The notes: generated by a model not told the origin, from the letters alone. A DNA stretch of 33,094 nt from Parablautia muri (GCF_009917485.1 NZ_QZDT01000039.1:1-33094), one strand, 5' to 3'; shown: positions 17,217 to 25,792, numbered from the stretch's first letter. Numbers and translations are program-made.

Positions 17217-17322
17217 CTTAATCTTTATGCCTCTTCCATTTCCTTCATTACCAATCACCCGAAATACATACTCTTAGTCTGCGGTACGGTAAGCTTACTG
17301 CACACAAAACCTTATTGCTTCT

Positions 17323-17351
17323 ATTATATAAGGTATTTAAACCTTCGGCAA
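17323..17351 (-). promoter_or_regulatory. Promoter of the MATE-sortase gene
   Basis: Minus strand TTGCCG (17351-17346), 17-nt spacer, perfect TATAAT (17328-17323). The spacer is an imperfect palindrome (AAGGTATTTAAACCTT on the plus strand), and a perfect GTAAGCTTAC palindrome lies just downstream at 17289-17298; either could be an operator. Confidence 0.6.
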
Positions 17352-17432
17352 TCATCAAATGCTGTTTACAGTCTGTGTTGTGGCCAGTAGCCGCTCATAG
17401 TAACATACGGAGCGATACTTCGGGATTTGCGT

Positions 17433-17698
17433 GGACTTGCTTATTGCAGCAAACGCGCATCTTCGCTTCGCGAGCTTGCTTATTATAACAAATATGCCCG
17501 TGCAGTATCATAAGCTGCACAGGCATAAGTTATCAAACACATTTTCACCATGAAATTTTATAAAATATTTTTATTTCTGCGAGCAACGAGCCAGGCGGCT
17601 GCGAAGCGGGCAGCGTTTGTTACAATAAGCTGTCTCGCAAAGTGAGGCTGCATTTGCTGCAATAAGCTGTCTTGCAAAGTGAGGCAGCGTTTGTTACA
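17433..17698. repeat. Mirrored cluster of ~37-bp extragenic repeats
   Basis: Two tandem units of 37 bp, 17611-17647 and 17648-17684, match at 32 of 37 positions (consensus core AATAAGCTGTCTCGCAAAGTG); a partial third unit (17685-17698) runs into the stop codon of the GH2 gene. About 120 bp to the left, 17433-17495 holds two related units in the opposite orientation (GCTTATTGCAGCAAACGC and GCTTATTATAACAAA). The arrangement is a large imperfect inverted repeat around a hairpin. There are no unique spacers, so it is not a CRISPR array. Confidence 0.7.
17493..17527 (-). terminator. Hairpin downstream of the first GH2 gene
   Basis: TATGCC-C-GTGCAG (17493-17505) pairs with CTGCAC-A-GGCATA (17515-17527), 12 pairs with one C-A mismatch, loop 9 nt. 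On the minus strand a weakly T-rich stretch (TTTGTTAT) follows. It lies in the centre of the mirrored repeats and probably ends the GH2 operon. Confidence 0.5.
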
Positions 17699-20168
17699 CA
17701 GCTTCAATCCGCACTTTTGCTTCTTTGCATCCATCGCCCGTAAAGGTCACCGTAATGGTACCTTTTTGTCCGTTTCCCCGGATGGCGGCCCGAAGTCTTC
17801 CCTCGTAAGCCTTAGCGGTTTTGTCAAAATAATTCTCCACAGAAGCAGGGTCCGCACTGCCGTACCCCAGAACAACACCCGGCCCGTCAATGGATACCGT
17901 CACCACTTTATCTGCGCCCGGATTTAAGTTGCCTTCCTCGTCTACCATACTGACTTCCACATAACAGATATCGCTGGCATCCGCCGGAATCTGTGCCATA
18001 TCTGATACGGCGGCAATTTTCACCTGTTCCTTTGCGCTTACAATTACATCCCGCCCTGTTTCTCTGCCTTCACTGAACGCAACCGCTTCTATGGTTCCGG
18101 GTTCATAAACTGTCTCGAAAAACGCCATATACTTTTTGATTTTCCCAACCTTCTTTTTCTCAACTACCTTGCCGTTTACTGACAGCTCAACTTCTTCCGC
18201 ATCGGTGTAAACCTCTACCGTCACCGGTTTTCCCTCATATCCCTTCCAGTTCCAGCTGCGAACCGCATCTGTCATACTCCAATTGGTCATATTATGTACA
18301 TCCCCGTGATGCTCCGGCAGCTGTACGGCTATGTAGGGCGCCTTGCGCAGCCCCCATATGATTTCTCTCCAGTAAGAAATCGGGCGTCTGTCCCCAATCA
18401 GGTTCATATCGCCGCAGTAAGCAGCCTTTTGTGGATAAGGTGCATAGAAGGAAAATCCCTGGGTTCCTCCATAATTGATCTTTCCGATTCCCGCTTCTCC
18501 CAGATAATCCCATGCGGTCCAGGAGAAATCTCCAATCAAGTGAGGATATTTTTCTATCAGCTCCCAATTCACATCCAAATCTTTTGGGTAAGTTTCCGAA
18601 CCCACAATAATACGGTTGGGATAAGTTTCTTTGTCCGGCAAATAGCGGCAAGTAGCATAATTATATCCTGCAATGTCTACCTGTGCAAAGGCTTCTTCCG
18701 TTGCCTTGCCGGCAATTTCACTGGACACCAGCTTATCCATCATATCGCCCATATTGCTCATCATGCTGTTGATCTCAGCATTTTCACCTGCATCTGTTCC
18801 CTGTCCGGCATCTGCGCCCGGCGCGCCTGCCTGTGCTGATGCCATCATATCGCCCATACGGTCCATGATACTCAGCATCAGATTCAGGCTGTTAGTCACA
18901 TACCTTGAATCGTCAAGGCTGCGGATTTTGTCCGCCAGCTTTTTACCCCACTGCACATCAAATTTATTGCCTGTTTCCGGAATCTCATTTCCAATGGAAT
19001 ACATGATAACACAAGGATGATTATAGTCTTTATTCACCAGATTGGTCACATCATGCTCCCACCACTGCGCCATGTGAGTTCCATAATCGAAATCTACCTT
19101 AGTGGATGTCCACACATCCGCAAATTCATCCATCACCAGCATTCCTATCCGGTCGCAAGCCTCCAGAAGCCTTCGGCTCATAGGATAATGGGAACTGCGA
19201 ATCGCATTATATCCGGCTTCTTTTAATTTTTTCACACGGAACCAAGCTGCATGCGGAAATTCAGCCGTTCCGGTCACGCCGTTATCATGGTGGATACAAC
19301 CGCCGCGCAGATTTACTACCTTGCCATTGATCCGCAGACCATATTTTGTATCAAGCTGCAGCTTACGGATGCCAAAAGTTCCTTCCTCCTCGTCCAGTAC
19401 CTCATCCGCCTCCATTAAGCTGATACGGTAACAATACAGATATGGCGAATCCACATCCCAAAGCCTGGGATTTTCCACGTAAATTCTCTGACGATAGGTT
19501 TCTTTAGAATGTTCCTGTATGGTAACGGGCATATGATCCTGTGCCACCACCTTCCCTTCCCCATCCACAAGCTGGGCGCAAAGTATAATATCCCTGGTAC
19601 CGGTCCCCGTATACTCTATAGTTGATTCAACTCTGATTGCAGCCTGGCCTTCTTCCACATCCACCGCTGCCAGATGGGCACCGTCCGCTGCCAGATGCAT
19701 ACGGTCCCCAATCATCAAATTCACATCCCGGTAAATTCCGCCGCCGGTATACCAGCGTCCGCTGGGCACGCCGTTTTTCACAATCACCTTGATGGTGTTT
19801 TTCTTATCAAACTGTACATATTTCGTTGCGTCAATGTAGAAATTACCATAGCCGTAAGGACACTTGCCCGCATAAGAATTGTTGATATACACAAATGCGT
19901 TCTGATAAACACCCTCGAACTCCAGCCAGATATTCTTATCCCTGCAGTCAGCCTCAAGGGTAAATTCCTTCGTATAATGAATGGTTTCTTCCCGAAAAAA
20001 GCCATTTCCACTTCCACCCGGTTCCTGTGGGTTCCGTTCCTTCTCCACAGATGCATCGTGGGGCAGCGTTATCTCTTTCGTGACTGCCTCTCCTCCCAGC
20101 AGCGCCTCCAGGGAACTGCCTCCTCCCTCATGGAATACCCAGTTATGATTAAATTTTATTTTTTTCAT
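17694..20168 (-). CDS. Glycoside hydrolase family 2 enzyme (beta-galactosidase-like)
   Basis: 824 residues, cytoplasmic (no signal peptide). GH2 order: jelly-roll sugar-binding domain (about 1-155), Ig-like domain (about 160-270), TIM barrel (about 275-590), then C-terminal beta-sandwich domains resembling DUF4982 and an Ig-like repeat. The acid/base is Glu395 in SIGNEIPE and the nucleophile Glu525 in GSETYP. Between them, about 432-490 is an insert rich in Met, Gly and Ala (DRMGDMMASAQAG, INSMMSNMGDMMDK) not expected in the barrel. Beta-galactosidase or beta-glucuronidase activity cannot be told apart by eye. It is a paralogue of the gene 162 bp upstream, probably in the same operon. GGAAGGATAAGGAT precedes the ATG. 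Confidence 0.92.
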   Translation of the reverse strand: MKKIKFNHNWVFHEGGGSSLEALLGGEAVTKEITLPHDASVEKERNPQEPGGSGNGFFREETIHYTKEFTLEADCRDKNIWLEFEGVYQNAFVYINNSYAGKCPYGYGNFYIDATKYVQFDKKNTIKVIVKNGVPSGRWYTGGGIYRDVNLMIGDRMHLAADGAHLAAVDVEEGQAAIRVESTIEYTGTGTRDIILCAQLVDGEGKVVAQDHMPVTIQEHSKETYRQRIYVENPRLWDVDSPYLYCYRISLMEADEVLDEEEGTFGIRKLQLDTKYGLRINGKVVNLRGGCIHHDNGVTGTAEFPHAAWFRVKKLKEAGYNAIRSSHYPMSRRLLEACDRIGMLVMDEFADVWTSTKVDFDYGTHMAQWWEHDVTNLVNKDYNHPCVIMYSIGNEIPETGNKFDVQWGKKLADKIRSLDDSRYVTNSLNLMLSIMDRMGDMMASAQAGAPGADAGQGTDAGENAEINSMMSNMGDMMDKLVSSEIAGKATEEAFAQVDIAGYNYATCRYLPDKETYPNRIIVGSETYPKDLDVNWELIEKYPHLIGDFSWTAWDYLGEAGIGKINYGGTQGFSFYAPYPQKAAYCGDMNLIGDRRPISYWREIIWGLRKAPYIAVQLPEHHGDVHNMTNWSMTDAVRSWNWKGYEGKPVTVEVYTDAEEVELSVNGKVVEKKKVGKIKKYMAFFETVYEPGTIEAVAFSEGRETGRDVIVSAKEQVKIAAVSDMAQIPADASDICYVEVSMVDEEGNLNPGADKVVTVSIDGPGVVLGYGSADPASVENYFDKTAKAYEGRLRAAIRGNGQKGTITVTFTGDGCKEAKVRIEAV

Positions 20169-20221
20169 CTATCCTTATCCTTCCTCTCTATTTCTTACTA
20201 CTCCTTGGGACTGCCCAAAAA

Positions 20222-20245
20222 TGCTATATAGCAAGATGCCATCTT
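20222..20245. promoter_or_regulatory. Adjacent palindromes in the GH2-GH2 gap
   Basis: TGCTATATAGCA (20222-20233) is a perfect 12-bp palindrome, and AAGATG-C-CATCTT (20233-20245) a 6-1-6 dyad abutting it. On the minus strand the first is followed by TTTTT. They could be an internal operator, a weak attenuator or an RNA-processing site between the two cistrons. Neither AraC box seen elsewhere occurs in this 162-bp gap. Confidence 0.3.
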
Positions 20246-20330
20246 AAAACCCTACAGACATTATTCCTTCTATAAATAATATGCATTTTCAGGCGGTCCC
20301 CTTTTCAGCTGTTTTCATGCGCCAATCTGC

Positions 20331-22817
20331 TCAGGCCTTCACATGAATTACCATTTCCTGTCCCTGGCAACCGTCCGCTTCAAATTTCACTTTAATCTCT
20401 CCATCTTCAGTGCCTGCGCGTACCACCGCCATCACATAGCCGTTGTAGGTCTTCCAGGTATTATCGTCATAACTTCCAATTGCCCTTGGGTCGGCATTTC
20501 CAAAGCCCTGCAAAGTACCTGTCCCCTCTACGCTGACCGTCACTTTCTTCTCGGCAAACAGATTCTCAATACCATCTTTGTCCACCAGCTTAGCTGTTAC
20601 AAACGCAAGATCCTCGCCGTCTGCTTTTAAAGTTTCGCCCTCGCAGACGATTTGAAGCTCCACCTTCTCGTCCGCCGTCTTAAGGACAAAACGGCCCGTC
20701 TCCTTACCATCCGCATAGCCTACCGCCAAAAGCTCGCCGGGTTCATAGGTTATCTCATAGGATGCGGTGAAACCGCAGGCCTCCCCGGCCGACTTTCTTC
20801 CTAAGGATTTACCATTTAAAAACAGCTCCACTTCCTCATCCTTGCTGTAAATGTCCACATTGGCCGGTTTTCCTTCATATCCGGGCCAGGTCCAGCTTGC
20901 AAGATTGTCTTTCAGCATCCATGCGGTCTGGGAATGCTTCATGCCATAACGGTCCACCCGCTCCACCGCAATATAGGGCTCCTTTCGAAGTCCAAATACA
21001 ATCTCCCGAAGATAACTAATCGGTCTGCGGTATCCAATGATATCTATATCGCCTATGTACGCAATCCTGTCAGGATAAACGCCGTTAAAATTTTGTGTGC
21101 CGTCATAATAAAAGATGCCGCATCCTGCCTCGCCTAAGTAATCATAACCCGTCCAGGTATAATCCCCCAGCACATGGTCATTGTTTTTCACAATATCCCA
21201 GAGCCGCACAATATCCGCCGGATAAGTCTCTGTCCCCACAACCGTTTTATTAGGATGCAGTTCCTTTTCAAGAACATGACGCCCGGTAAGATAGTTCAGC
21301 CCGGTAATATCCATCGCCTGGCAGGCTTCCTCTATGCTTTCCGTCATCAGCGGATGACAGGCAAAGGCATCCGCTGCGGGGCCTATCATCAGCGCCATCA
21401 TGGAGTTTAATGCGCTTGCCCCTTCTTCTTCCCGGTCTGTCTCTTTTTTCTCCTCCTGCCCGCCTGAAGGTTTCAGACTGCTCATAACATCCTGAATCAC
21501 AGTCCCCATTTTAGACCCTAAAGTGAGCATCCCGTTTACCGCATTGGTTGTGTAACGGGAAGGATCCAAAGCGTGAAACTGATTGCAGATCATACGGTTG
21601 ATCTGGGCGCCTCTGGCAGTTCCCAAATCAGGTATCTCATTTCCTGCGGAATATAGAATTACACTGGGATGGTTGTAATCCTTTTTCACAATGCGCTCCA
21701 CTTCCGTGTCCACCTGTTCCAGAAAATGCATCGCAAAATCGTTTGCATTCTTGTGGTTGGTCCACATATCGCTCAGCTCGTCCATAACCAGCATACCAAC
21801 CCTGTCGCATGCGTCCAGCATTGCTTTGCCCATGGGATGATGAGCGCTTCTGATACTGTTAAAGCCCGCCTCCTTCATTTGGCGGCATCTTCTCTCCTCC
21901 GCCTTCTTTAAAGTGGTGGCGCCGATTATACCATTGTCGTGATGAATACAAGTTCCCCGCAGTTTCACCTGCTCTCCATTGATACGAAGTCCATGCTCTG
22001 CGTCCAGTTCCAGTTTTCGGATGCCAAAGTGCTCTCTCACCTCATCCAAAAGCTCCTTCCCTGCATAAAGCTTCACCGTGCAGTCATACAAATTGGGGGT
22101 ATCAGGGCTCCACAGCTTAGGCGCTTTAAGCGCAATCTTCTGGTAGACTAATTCCTCGGCCTCCATAAACATGGTCACACCCACCTTATCTGTTCCTACC
22201 AGGGTCCCTTCACAGGACAAGGTTACTTCCACCGTAATTTTTTCCTTTCCCCTGGTGATGTTTTTGACGGCCGTACATACTTCCACCACTGCGCTGTCCT
22301 TTGACACATCCAGCGTAGTAATCCGCACACCATCCGCCGGAATATGGATTCTGGACCCTACCAGCAGATTTACGTTTCTGTAAATACCACTTCCGGAATA
22401 CCAGCGGCTGTTTTTCTCCGCCCCATTGTCCGCAACTACACGAATCTCATTTTCTTCCCCGTACTTTAGATACTTGTCAAGCGCTACATAAAAATTAGAA
22501 TATCCGTACAGATTACTCCCTGCCAGCTCACCATTTATATATACCATTGCGGTAGCATAAACCCCTTCAAATTCTATCAGTACGGTCTTATCTTTCCATT
22601 CCATGGGAATGTCCATTTTCTTTACATACGTATAAAGCCCGCCCGGCCAATACCCGGTCTGCGTGCCATTGGCAGTATCCGGCGTGCGTTCCTCATGCAC
22701 CATGGCGTCATGAGGCAGATTTACCGCCTCAAACTTCGGGCCTCCCATAAATGCAGACATCATAGATGTGCTGCCTTTCGCAAACTGCCAGTCGCGATTT
22801 ATTTTCTTGCGAATCAT
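20331..22817 (-). CDS. Glycoside hydrolase family 2 enzyme (paralogue)
   Basis: 828 residues, cytoplasmic, with the same domain order as its downstream neighbour. Acid/base Glu394 (AGNEIPD), nucleophile Glu530 (VGTETYP). Shared landmarks include LPHDA, RWYSGSGIYRNVNL, LRGTCIHHDNG and IRSAHHPMG, so the pair arose by duplication and has since diverged widely. It also carries an insert between the catalytic residues (about 430-495): a Met-containing stretch, a Lys/Glu-rich linker (GGQEEKKETDREEEG) and another Met-rich helix (LNSMMALMIGPAADAF). AAAGGAG precedes the ATG. It is the first gene of the operon behind the promoter at 22908-22936, divergent from the AraC-type regulator. Confidence 0.92.
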   Translation of the reverse strand: MIRKKINRDWQFAKGSTSMMSAFMGGPKFEAVNLPHDAMVHEERTPDTANGTQTGYWPGGLYTYVKKMDIPMEWKDKTVLIEFEGVYATAMVYINGELAGSNLYGYSNFYVALDKYLKYGEENEIRVVADNGAEKNSRWYSGSGIYRNVNLLVGSRIHIPADGVRITTLDVSKDSAVVEVCTAVKNITRGKEKITVEVTLSCEGTLVGTDKVGVTMFMEAEELVYQKIALKAPKLWSPDTPNLYDCTVKLYAGKELLDEVREHFGIRKLELDAEHGLRINGEQVKLRGTCIHHDNGIIGATTLKKAEERRCRQMKEAGFNSIRSAHHPMGKAMLDACDRVGMLVMDELSDMWTNHKNANDFAMHFLEQVDTEVERIVKKDYNHPSVILYSAGNEIPDLGTARGAQINRMICNQFHALDPSRYTTNAVNGMLTLGSKMGTVIQDVMSSLKPSGGQEEKKETDREEEGASALNSMMALMIGPAADAFACHPLMTESIEEACQAMDITGLNYLTGRHVLEKELHPNKTVVGTETYPADIVRLWDIVKNNDHVLGDYTWTGYDYLGEAGCGIFYYDGTQNFNGVYPDRIAYIGDIDIIGYRRPISYLREIVFGLRKEPYIAVERVDRYGMKHSQTAWMLKDNLASWTWPGYEGKPANVDIYSKDEEVELFLNGKSLGRKSAGEACGFTASYEITYEPGELLAVGYADGKETGRFVLKTADEKVELQIVCEGETLKADGEDLAFVTAKLVDKDGIENLFAEKKVTVSVEGTGTLQGFGNADPRAIGSYDDNTWKTYNGYVMAVVRAGTEDGEIKVKFEADGCQGQEMVIHVKA

Positions 22818-22907
22818 ACTCTGTTCTCCTTTCTTGGGTTCGATGGTTTATAATTGCCTAACTTTCTCTTTCATCTTCATTCGCATTCGTGTATACTATA
22901 TTTACAA

Positions 22908-22987
22908 AGTATAAACAATTGCATCCTTCCTCTCAATAACGAAAAACAACTGTTTTTTATAAAGCTGTATCCAAATTCAACCTGAAA
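22908..22987 (-). promoter_or_regulatory. GH2-operon promoter with two AraC-type boxes
   Basis: Minus strand -35 TTGAGA (22936-22931), 17-nt spacer, -10 TATACT (22913-22908). Box 1 at 22935-22950 (plus strand AATAACGAAAAACAAC) overlaps the -35 by 2 bp. Box 2 at 22965-22987 starts CTGTATCCAAATTC and ends ACCTGAAA. Both recur before the GPH symporter gene with the same phasing to its -35. This is the arrangement expected for an activator touching sigma, most simply the adjacent AraC-type protein. Confidence 0.65.
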
Positions 22988-23061
22988 ATTTAAAATGCAT
23001 GATCGTGAAAAAAACAAATTTTTAATATATGAAAACTTTCAAATAAAAGGGAAATTTATTT

Positions 23062-24168
23062 ATGAGCCAAACAGACAAACTTTCCGGGCAAAAGTCTTCT
23101 GACAGCGCCCGTCTTTTTTCTCCGGAAAATTATAGACAGATTACGGATTCTTCCAATCCTTTGGTCGTCAGTAACGACTTTCAGCTTTATGGAATCGAGA
23201 CCCCTTTTATGATTTTACTGGAAACCTGCAGGGAACAGGAAAATCTTTACAATATTTTCCAATTCACACAGCATTCCTATCTTTCTTCCCAAATAGATGA
23301 AAAACACAGAGATTTTTTCCGGAAACGCCCCCTTCATCAGCATTCCTGTATTGAAATCATGTATGTACTTTCCGGGGCCGTCACAAACTATGTGGAAAAC
23401 CAGGTCTTTACTTACGAAGCCGGGCAGTGTTGTATCATGAACAAAAATATCCTTCACAGCGAAGATTTTGCCGGTGATTTTCAGGCGGTCTTTCTCATGA
23501 TGCAGGATGACTTTATCGCGCAGCTACTGGCGGAATATCAGGAAAGTGACCCAAACGGTTCCATGCATCAGGAAGAAAACCTGATTTTCCAGCTTTTTAC
23601 GGACAGCCGCAACCGCCTCCACCAGTTTGATAAGGTGTACCTGGACTGTTTTCCTATCATTCCTGTCAATGATATTCTGGAAAAAACATCGCCTCTGCTC
23701 AATACCATCATATACGAGATAATCAATATGAAGCCTGGTTCGCTCTTTTTTATAAAAGGCGCTTTTAGCCGTCTGTTGCTGCTTATGACGGATCCCAAGC
23801 TGTTTAGCATCAACCGGATTCATTCCCAGTCGGAAAGTCAGGAGTATCTTTTCAGCAAAATCACACACATCATGCGCACCAGCCACGGCCGCTGCACCCG
23901 GGAAGAATTGTCCTCCCAGCTTCACTATAATGCGGAATATCTAAATCGGATCATGAAAAAGCATACGGGGAAAACGATTCTCGAATACGGACAAAGCATC
24001 TATTTGGACGAGGCACGCACCCTTCTTGCCGATACGGATAAAAGTATTTCTTCTATTATAGAGGAGCTTGGTTTCTCTAACCGCAGCCATTTTTACCGGC
24101 TCTTTGAAAACCGTTATGGAGAAACGCCTCTAAATTACCGAAAACGACACCGCTCGGAAATTTCTTAA
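23062..24168 (+). CDS. AraC-family transcriptional regulator
   Basis: 368 residues. An N-terminal cupin-type ligand domain (about 85-190) has the RPLHQHSCIEIMYVLSG strand with His92 and His94, then YEAGQCCIMNKNILH. The C-terminal AraC/XylS double helix-turn-helix covers about 277-362 (TREELSSQLHYNAEYLNRIMKK; ISSIIEELGFSNRSHFYRLF in part; TPLNYRK). Such regulators bind a sugar and activate nearby catabolic operons. It is divergent from the GH2 operon, sharing a 244-bp gap with conserved boxes, and convergent with the GPH symporter gene. The ribosome site (AAGGGA, about 10-nt spacing) is weak, fitting low expression. Confidence 0.92.
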   Translation: MSQTDKLSGQKSSDSARLFSPENYRQITDSSNPLVVSNDFQLYGIETPFMILLETCREQENLYNIFQFTQHSYLSSQIDEKHRDFFRKRPLHQHSCIEIMYVLSGAVTNYVENQVFTYEAGQCCIMNKNILHSEDFAGDFQAVFLMMQDDFIAQLLAEYQESDPNGSMHQEENLIFQLFTDSRNRLHQFDKVYLDCFPIIPVNDILEKTSPLLNTIIYEIINMKPGSLFFIKGAFSRLLLLMTDPKLFSINRIHSQSESQEYLFSKITHIMRTSHGRCTREELSSQLHYNAEYLNRIMKKHTGKTILEYGQSIYLDEARTLLADTDKSISSIIEELGFSNRSHFYRLFENRYGETPLNYRKRHRSEIS

Positions 24169-24172
24169 ACTT

Positions 24173-24213
24173 AACGCCCGGGCTGATGGCACCCGGGCGT
24201 TGTAATGTTTTTA
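24173..24213 (+). terminator. Terminator after the AraC-type gene
   Basis: AACGCCCGGG (24173-24182) pairs perfectly with CCCGGGCGTT (24192-24201), followed by TTTTT after a few bases. It lies between convergent genes and may serve both. Confidence 0.75.
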
Positions 24214-24265
24214 TATCCTATATGTATGAATGATTATTTTACCACATTCCAATTGGGGTAATCCA

Positions 24266-25642
24266 TTATGCTTTCACACCATGGGCTGCATCCCAGTCTG
24301 CGTTCGCCTTCTCGACCTTCAGGAAGTACATAATCACTGCAATCAGCGTTACAGATATCATAGGGAACCACAGGTACATAAAATTCAGCATGTTGATTGC
24401 GGATGTCGACTGCTGAGCCGCATTCGGCACGTATCCGCTGGCTGCCAGGAGCCATCCCGAGATAGCGGAGCCGATACCGCTGCCAAGCTTAATGCCCAGG
24501 GACGAACAGGAGAACATAGCGCCTTCAATATGTTTGCCCTTAGTACGAACGGTGTAGTCGGATGCCGCCGAAATCAGCGCGTTGATATCACCCGTTACAG
24601 GGCTTGTGCACAGACCGCCAAGCGCGGAACATGCCAGCATGAGCGGGATAATTCCCATATAACCTGCAGCAACAAATCCCAGCCTGAAAATCACTGCCAT
24701 ACAATAGCCGCAAAAGTTTACCTTATACATTCCACCGAACTTCTTTACCAGCATAGGCGTGAAGGCAAGGCCAATTACCATAGGCAGCATCTGCGCCATG
24801 GAGAAAGTACCCAGCATGGCCGGATTACCGAGTACGTAAGTCATATAGTAAATACCAATACCTGCAATACCGGTCTGTACATACATCAGAATATAAAATC
24901 CTGCAATCATCAGGAAATATTTATTGCCAGCCAATAATTTAAATGACTCTACAAAACCAATCTTTTCCTGTGCATGGCTTTCTTTTTTCTCCACTCCTTC
25001 GGACAATTCCTCCGGAGGCAGCTCTTTTACGGAAAATACGGAAATCGTGTTGACAATCAAAGCAATAACCGCATAAATGATTGCCACTGTTCTCCAGCCT
25101 GCCGCACCGCCTCCAAAATTTTGAACCAAACCTACCGTAATAGATGCAACAATCAGGTTGGTTGCCAGAGAGAACATGAAACGGATAGAACCCATTTGTA
25201 CACGCTCATTTCCATTCTTGGTAATCAAAGAAGTAAGCGATGCATAAGCAATATTGTTAGCCGTATAGAAGACTGCGTTCAGCAGCGTGTAAGCGATAAA
25301 GAAATAAGCATATTTTGCCGTCTCACCCAGGCTCTGCGGAATAGCAAACACTGCCACCAAAAGGATACAGTTGCCAATTTGGGACCATAACATCCAGGGA
25401 CGCGCTTTTCCCAGCTTAGTATGTGTTTTATCGATCAGTGTGCCAAAGAAAACATCGGTAATGCCATCCGAAAACTTGGAAAACATGATAAGTGTTCCGA
25501 TAATACCTGCATTCAATCCCACCGTATCCGTCAGATAAATCATCACAAAGCTTGTAAGCAGACCATAAATACAGTTCGCGGCAAGGTCACCTGAACCATA
25601 TCCTACCTTATTGTACCATTTTAAATATCTTTTTTCTTCCAT
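24266..25642 (-). CDS. GPH-family sugar:cation symporter (MFS)
   Basis: 458 residues with 12 predicted membrane helices. It belongs to the glycoside-pentoside-hexuronide:cation symporters (MelB/XynP/UidB-like). The diagnostic early motif SDGITDVFFGTLID has Asp59 and Asp63, matching the cation-site aspartates of MelB, followed by GKARPWMLW. It would import the oligosaccharide or glycoside that the intracellular GH2 and GH3 enzymes split. AAAGGA with 8-nt spacing precedes the ATG. Its own promoter (25711-25739) carries the same two boxes as the GH2 operon, so carrier and hydrolases are probably co-induced. Confidence 0.92.
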   Translation of the reverse strand: MEEKRYLKWYNKVGYGSGDLAANCIYGLLTSFVMIYLTDTVGLNAGIIGTLIMFSKFSDGITDVFFGTLIDKTHTKLGKARPWMLWSQIGNCILLVAVFAIPQSLGETAKYAYFFIAYTLLNAVFYTANNIAYASLTSLITKNGNERVQMGSIRFMFSLATNLIVASITVGLVQNFGGGAAGWRTVAIIYAVIALIVNTISVFSVKELPPEELSEGVEKKESHAQEKIGFVESFKLLAGNKYFLMIAGFYILMYVQTGIAGIGIYYMTYVLGNPAMLGTFSMAQMLPMVIGLAFTPMLVKKFGGMYKVNFCGYCMAVIFRLGFVAAGYMGIIPLMLACSALGGLCTSPVTGDINALISAASDYTVRTKGKHIEGAMFSCSSLGIKLGSGIGSAISGWLLAASGYVPNAAQQSTSAINMLNFMYLWFPMISVTLIAVIMYFLKVEKANADWDAAHGVKA

Positions 25643-25710
25643 ATGGTATTCCTTTCCCGTTTTAATTTTATATACTTTTCATAAAGCATTCACGAATACG
25701 TTACAAATAC

Positions 25711-25792
25711 ATTATATAGTTATTATTTTTTGCATGAAATAACGAAAACCAACCCTTGATACTCTGAAACTGTATCTGAATCCGACCTGGAA
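25711..25792 (-). promoter_or_regulatory. Symporter promoter with two AraC-type boxes
   Basis: Minus strand -35 TTTCAT (25739-25734), 17-nt spacer, perfect -10 TATAAT (25716-25711). Box 1 at 25738-25753 (AATAACGAAAACCAAC) matches the GH2 box 1 at 15 of 16 positions; box 2 at 25770-25792 matches at 18 of 23. The -35 is poor, so an activator would be needed. Spacing between boxes is 16 nt here and 14 nt at the GH2 promoter. Confidence 0.65.

Noticed and set aside
15396-17258. Reading the MATE-sortase frame as two overlapping genes
   Set aside because: No stop lies between the halves, and I see no internal ATG with a ribosome site at the junction, so one polypeptide is the simplest reading.
8968-17400. 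Genomic island integrated at the tRNA-Thr gene
   Set aside because: No integrase or recombinase is present and I found no convincing second copy of the tRNA 3' end inside the window.
17433-17698. CRISPR array
   Set aside because: Units abut directly with no unique spacers, differ from each other and appear in both orientations; no cas gene is present.
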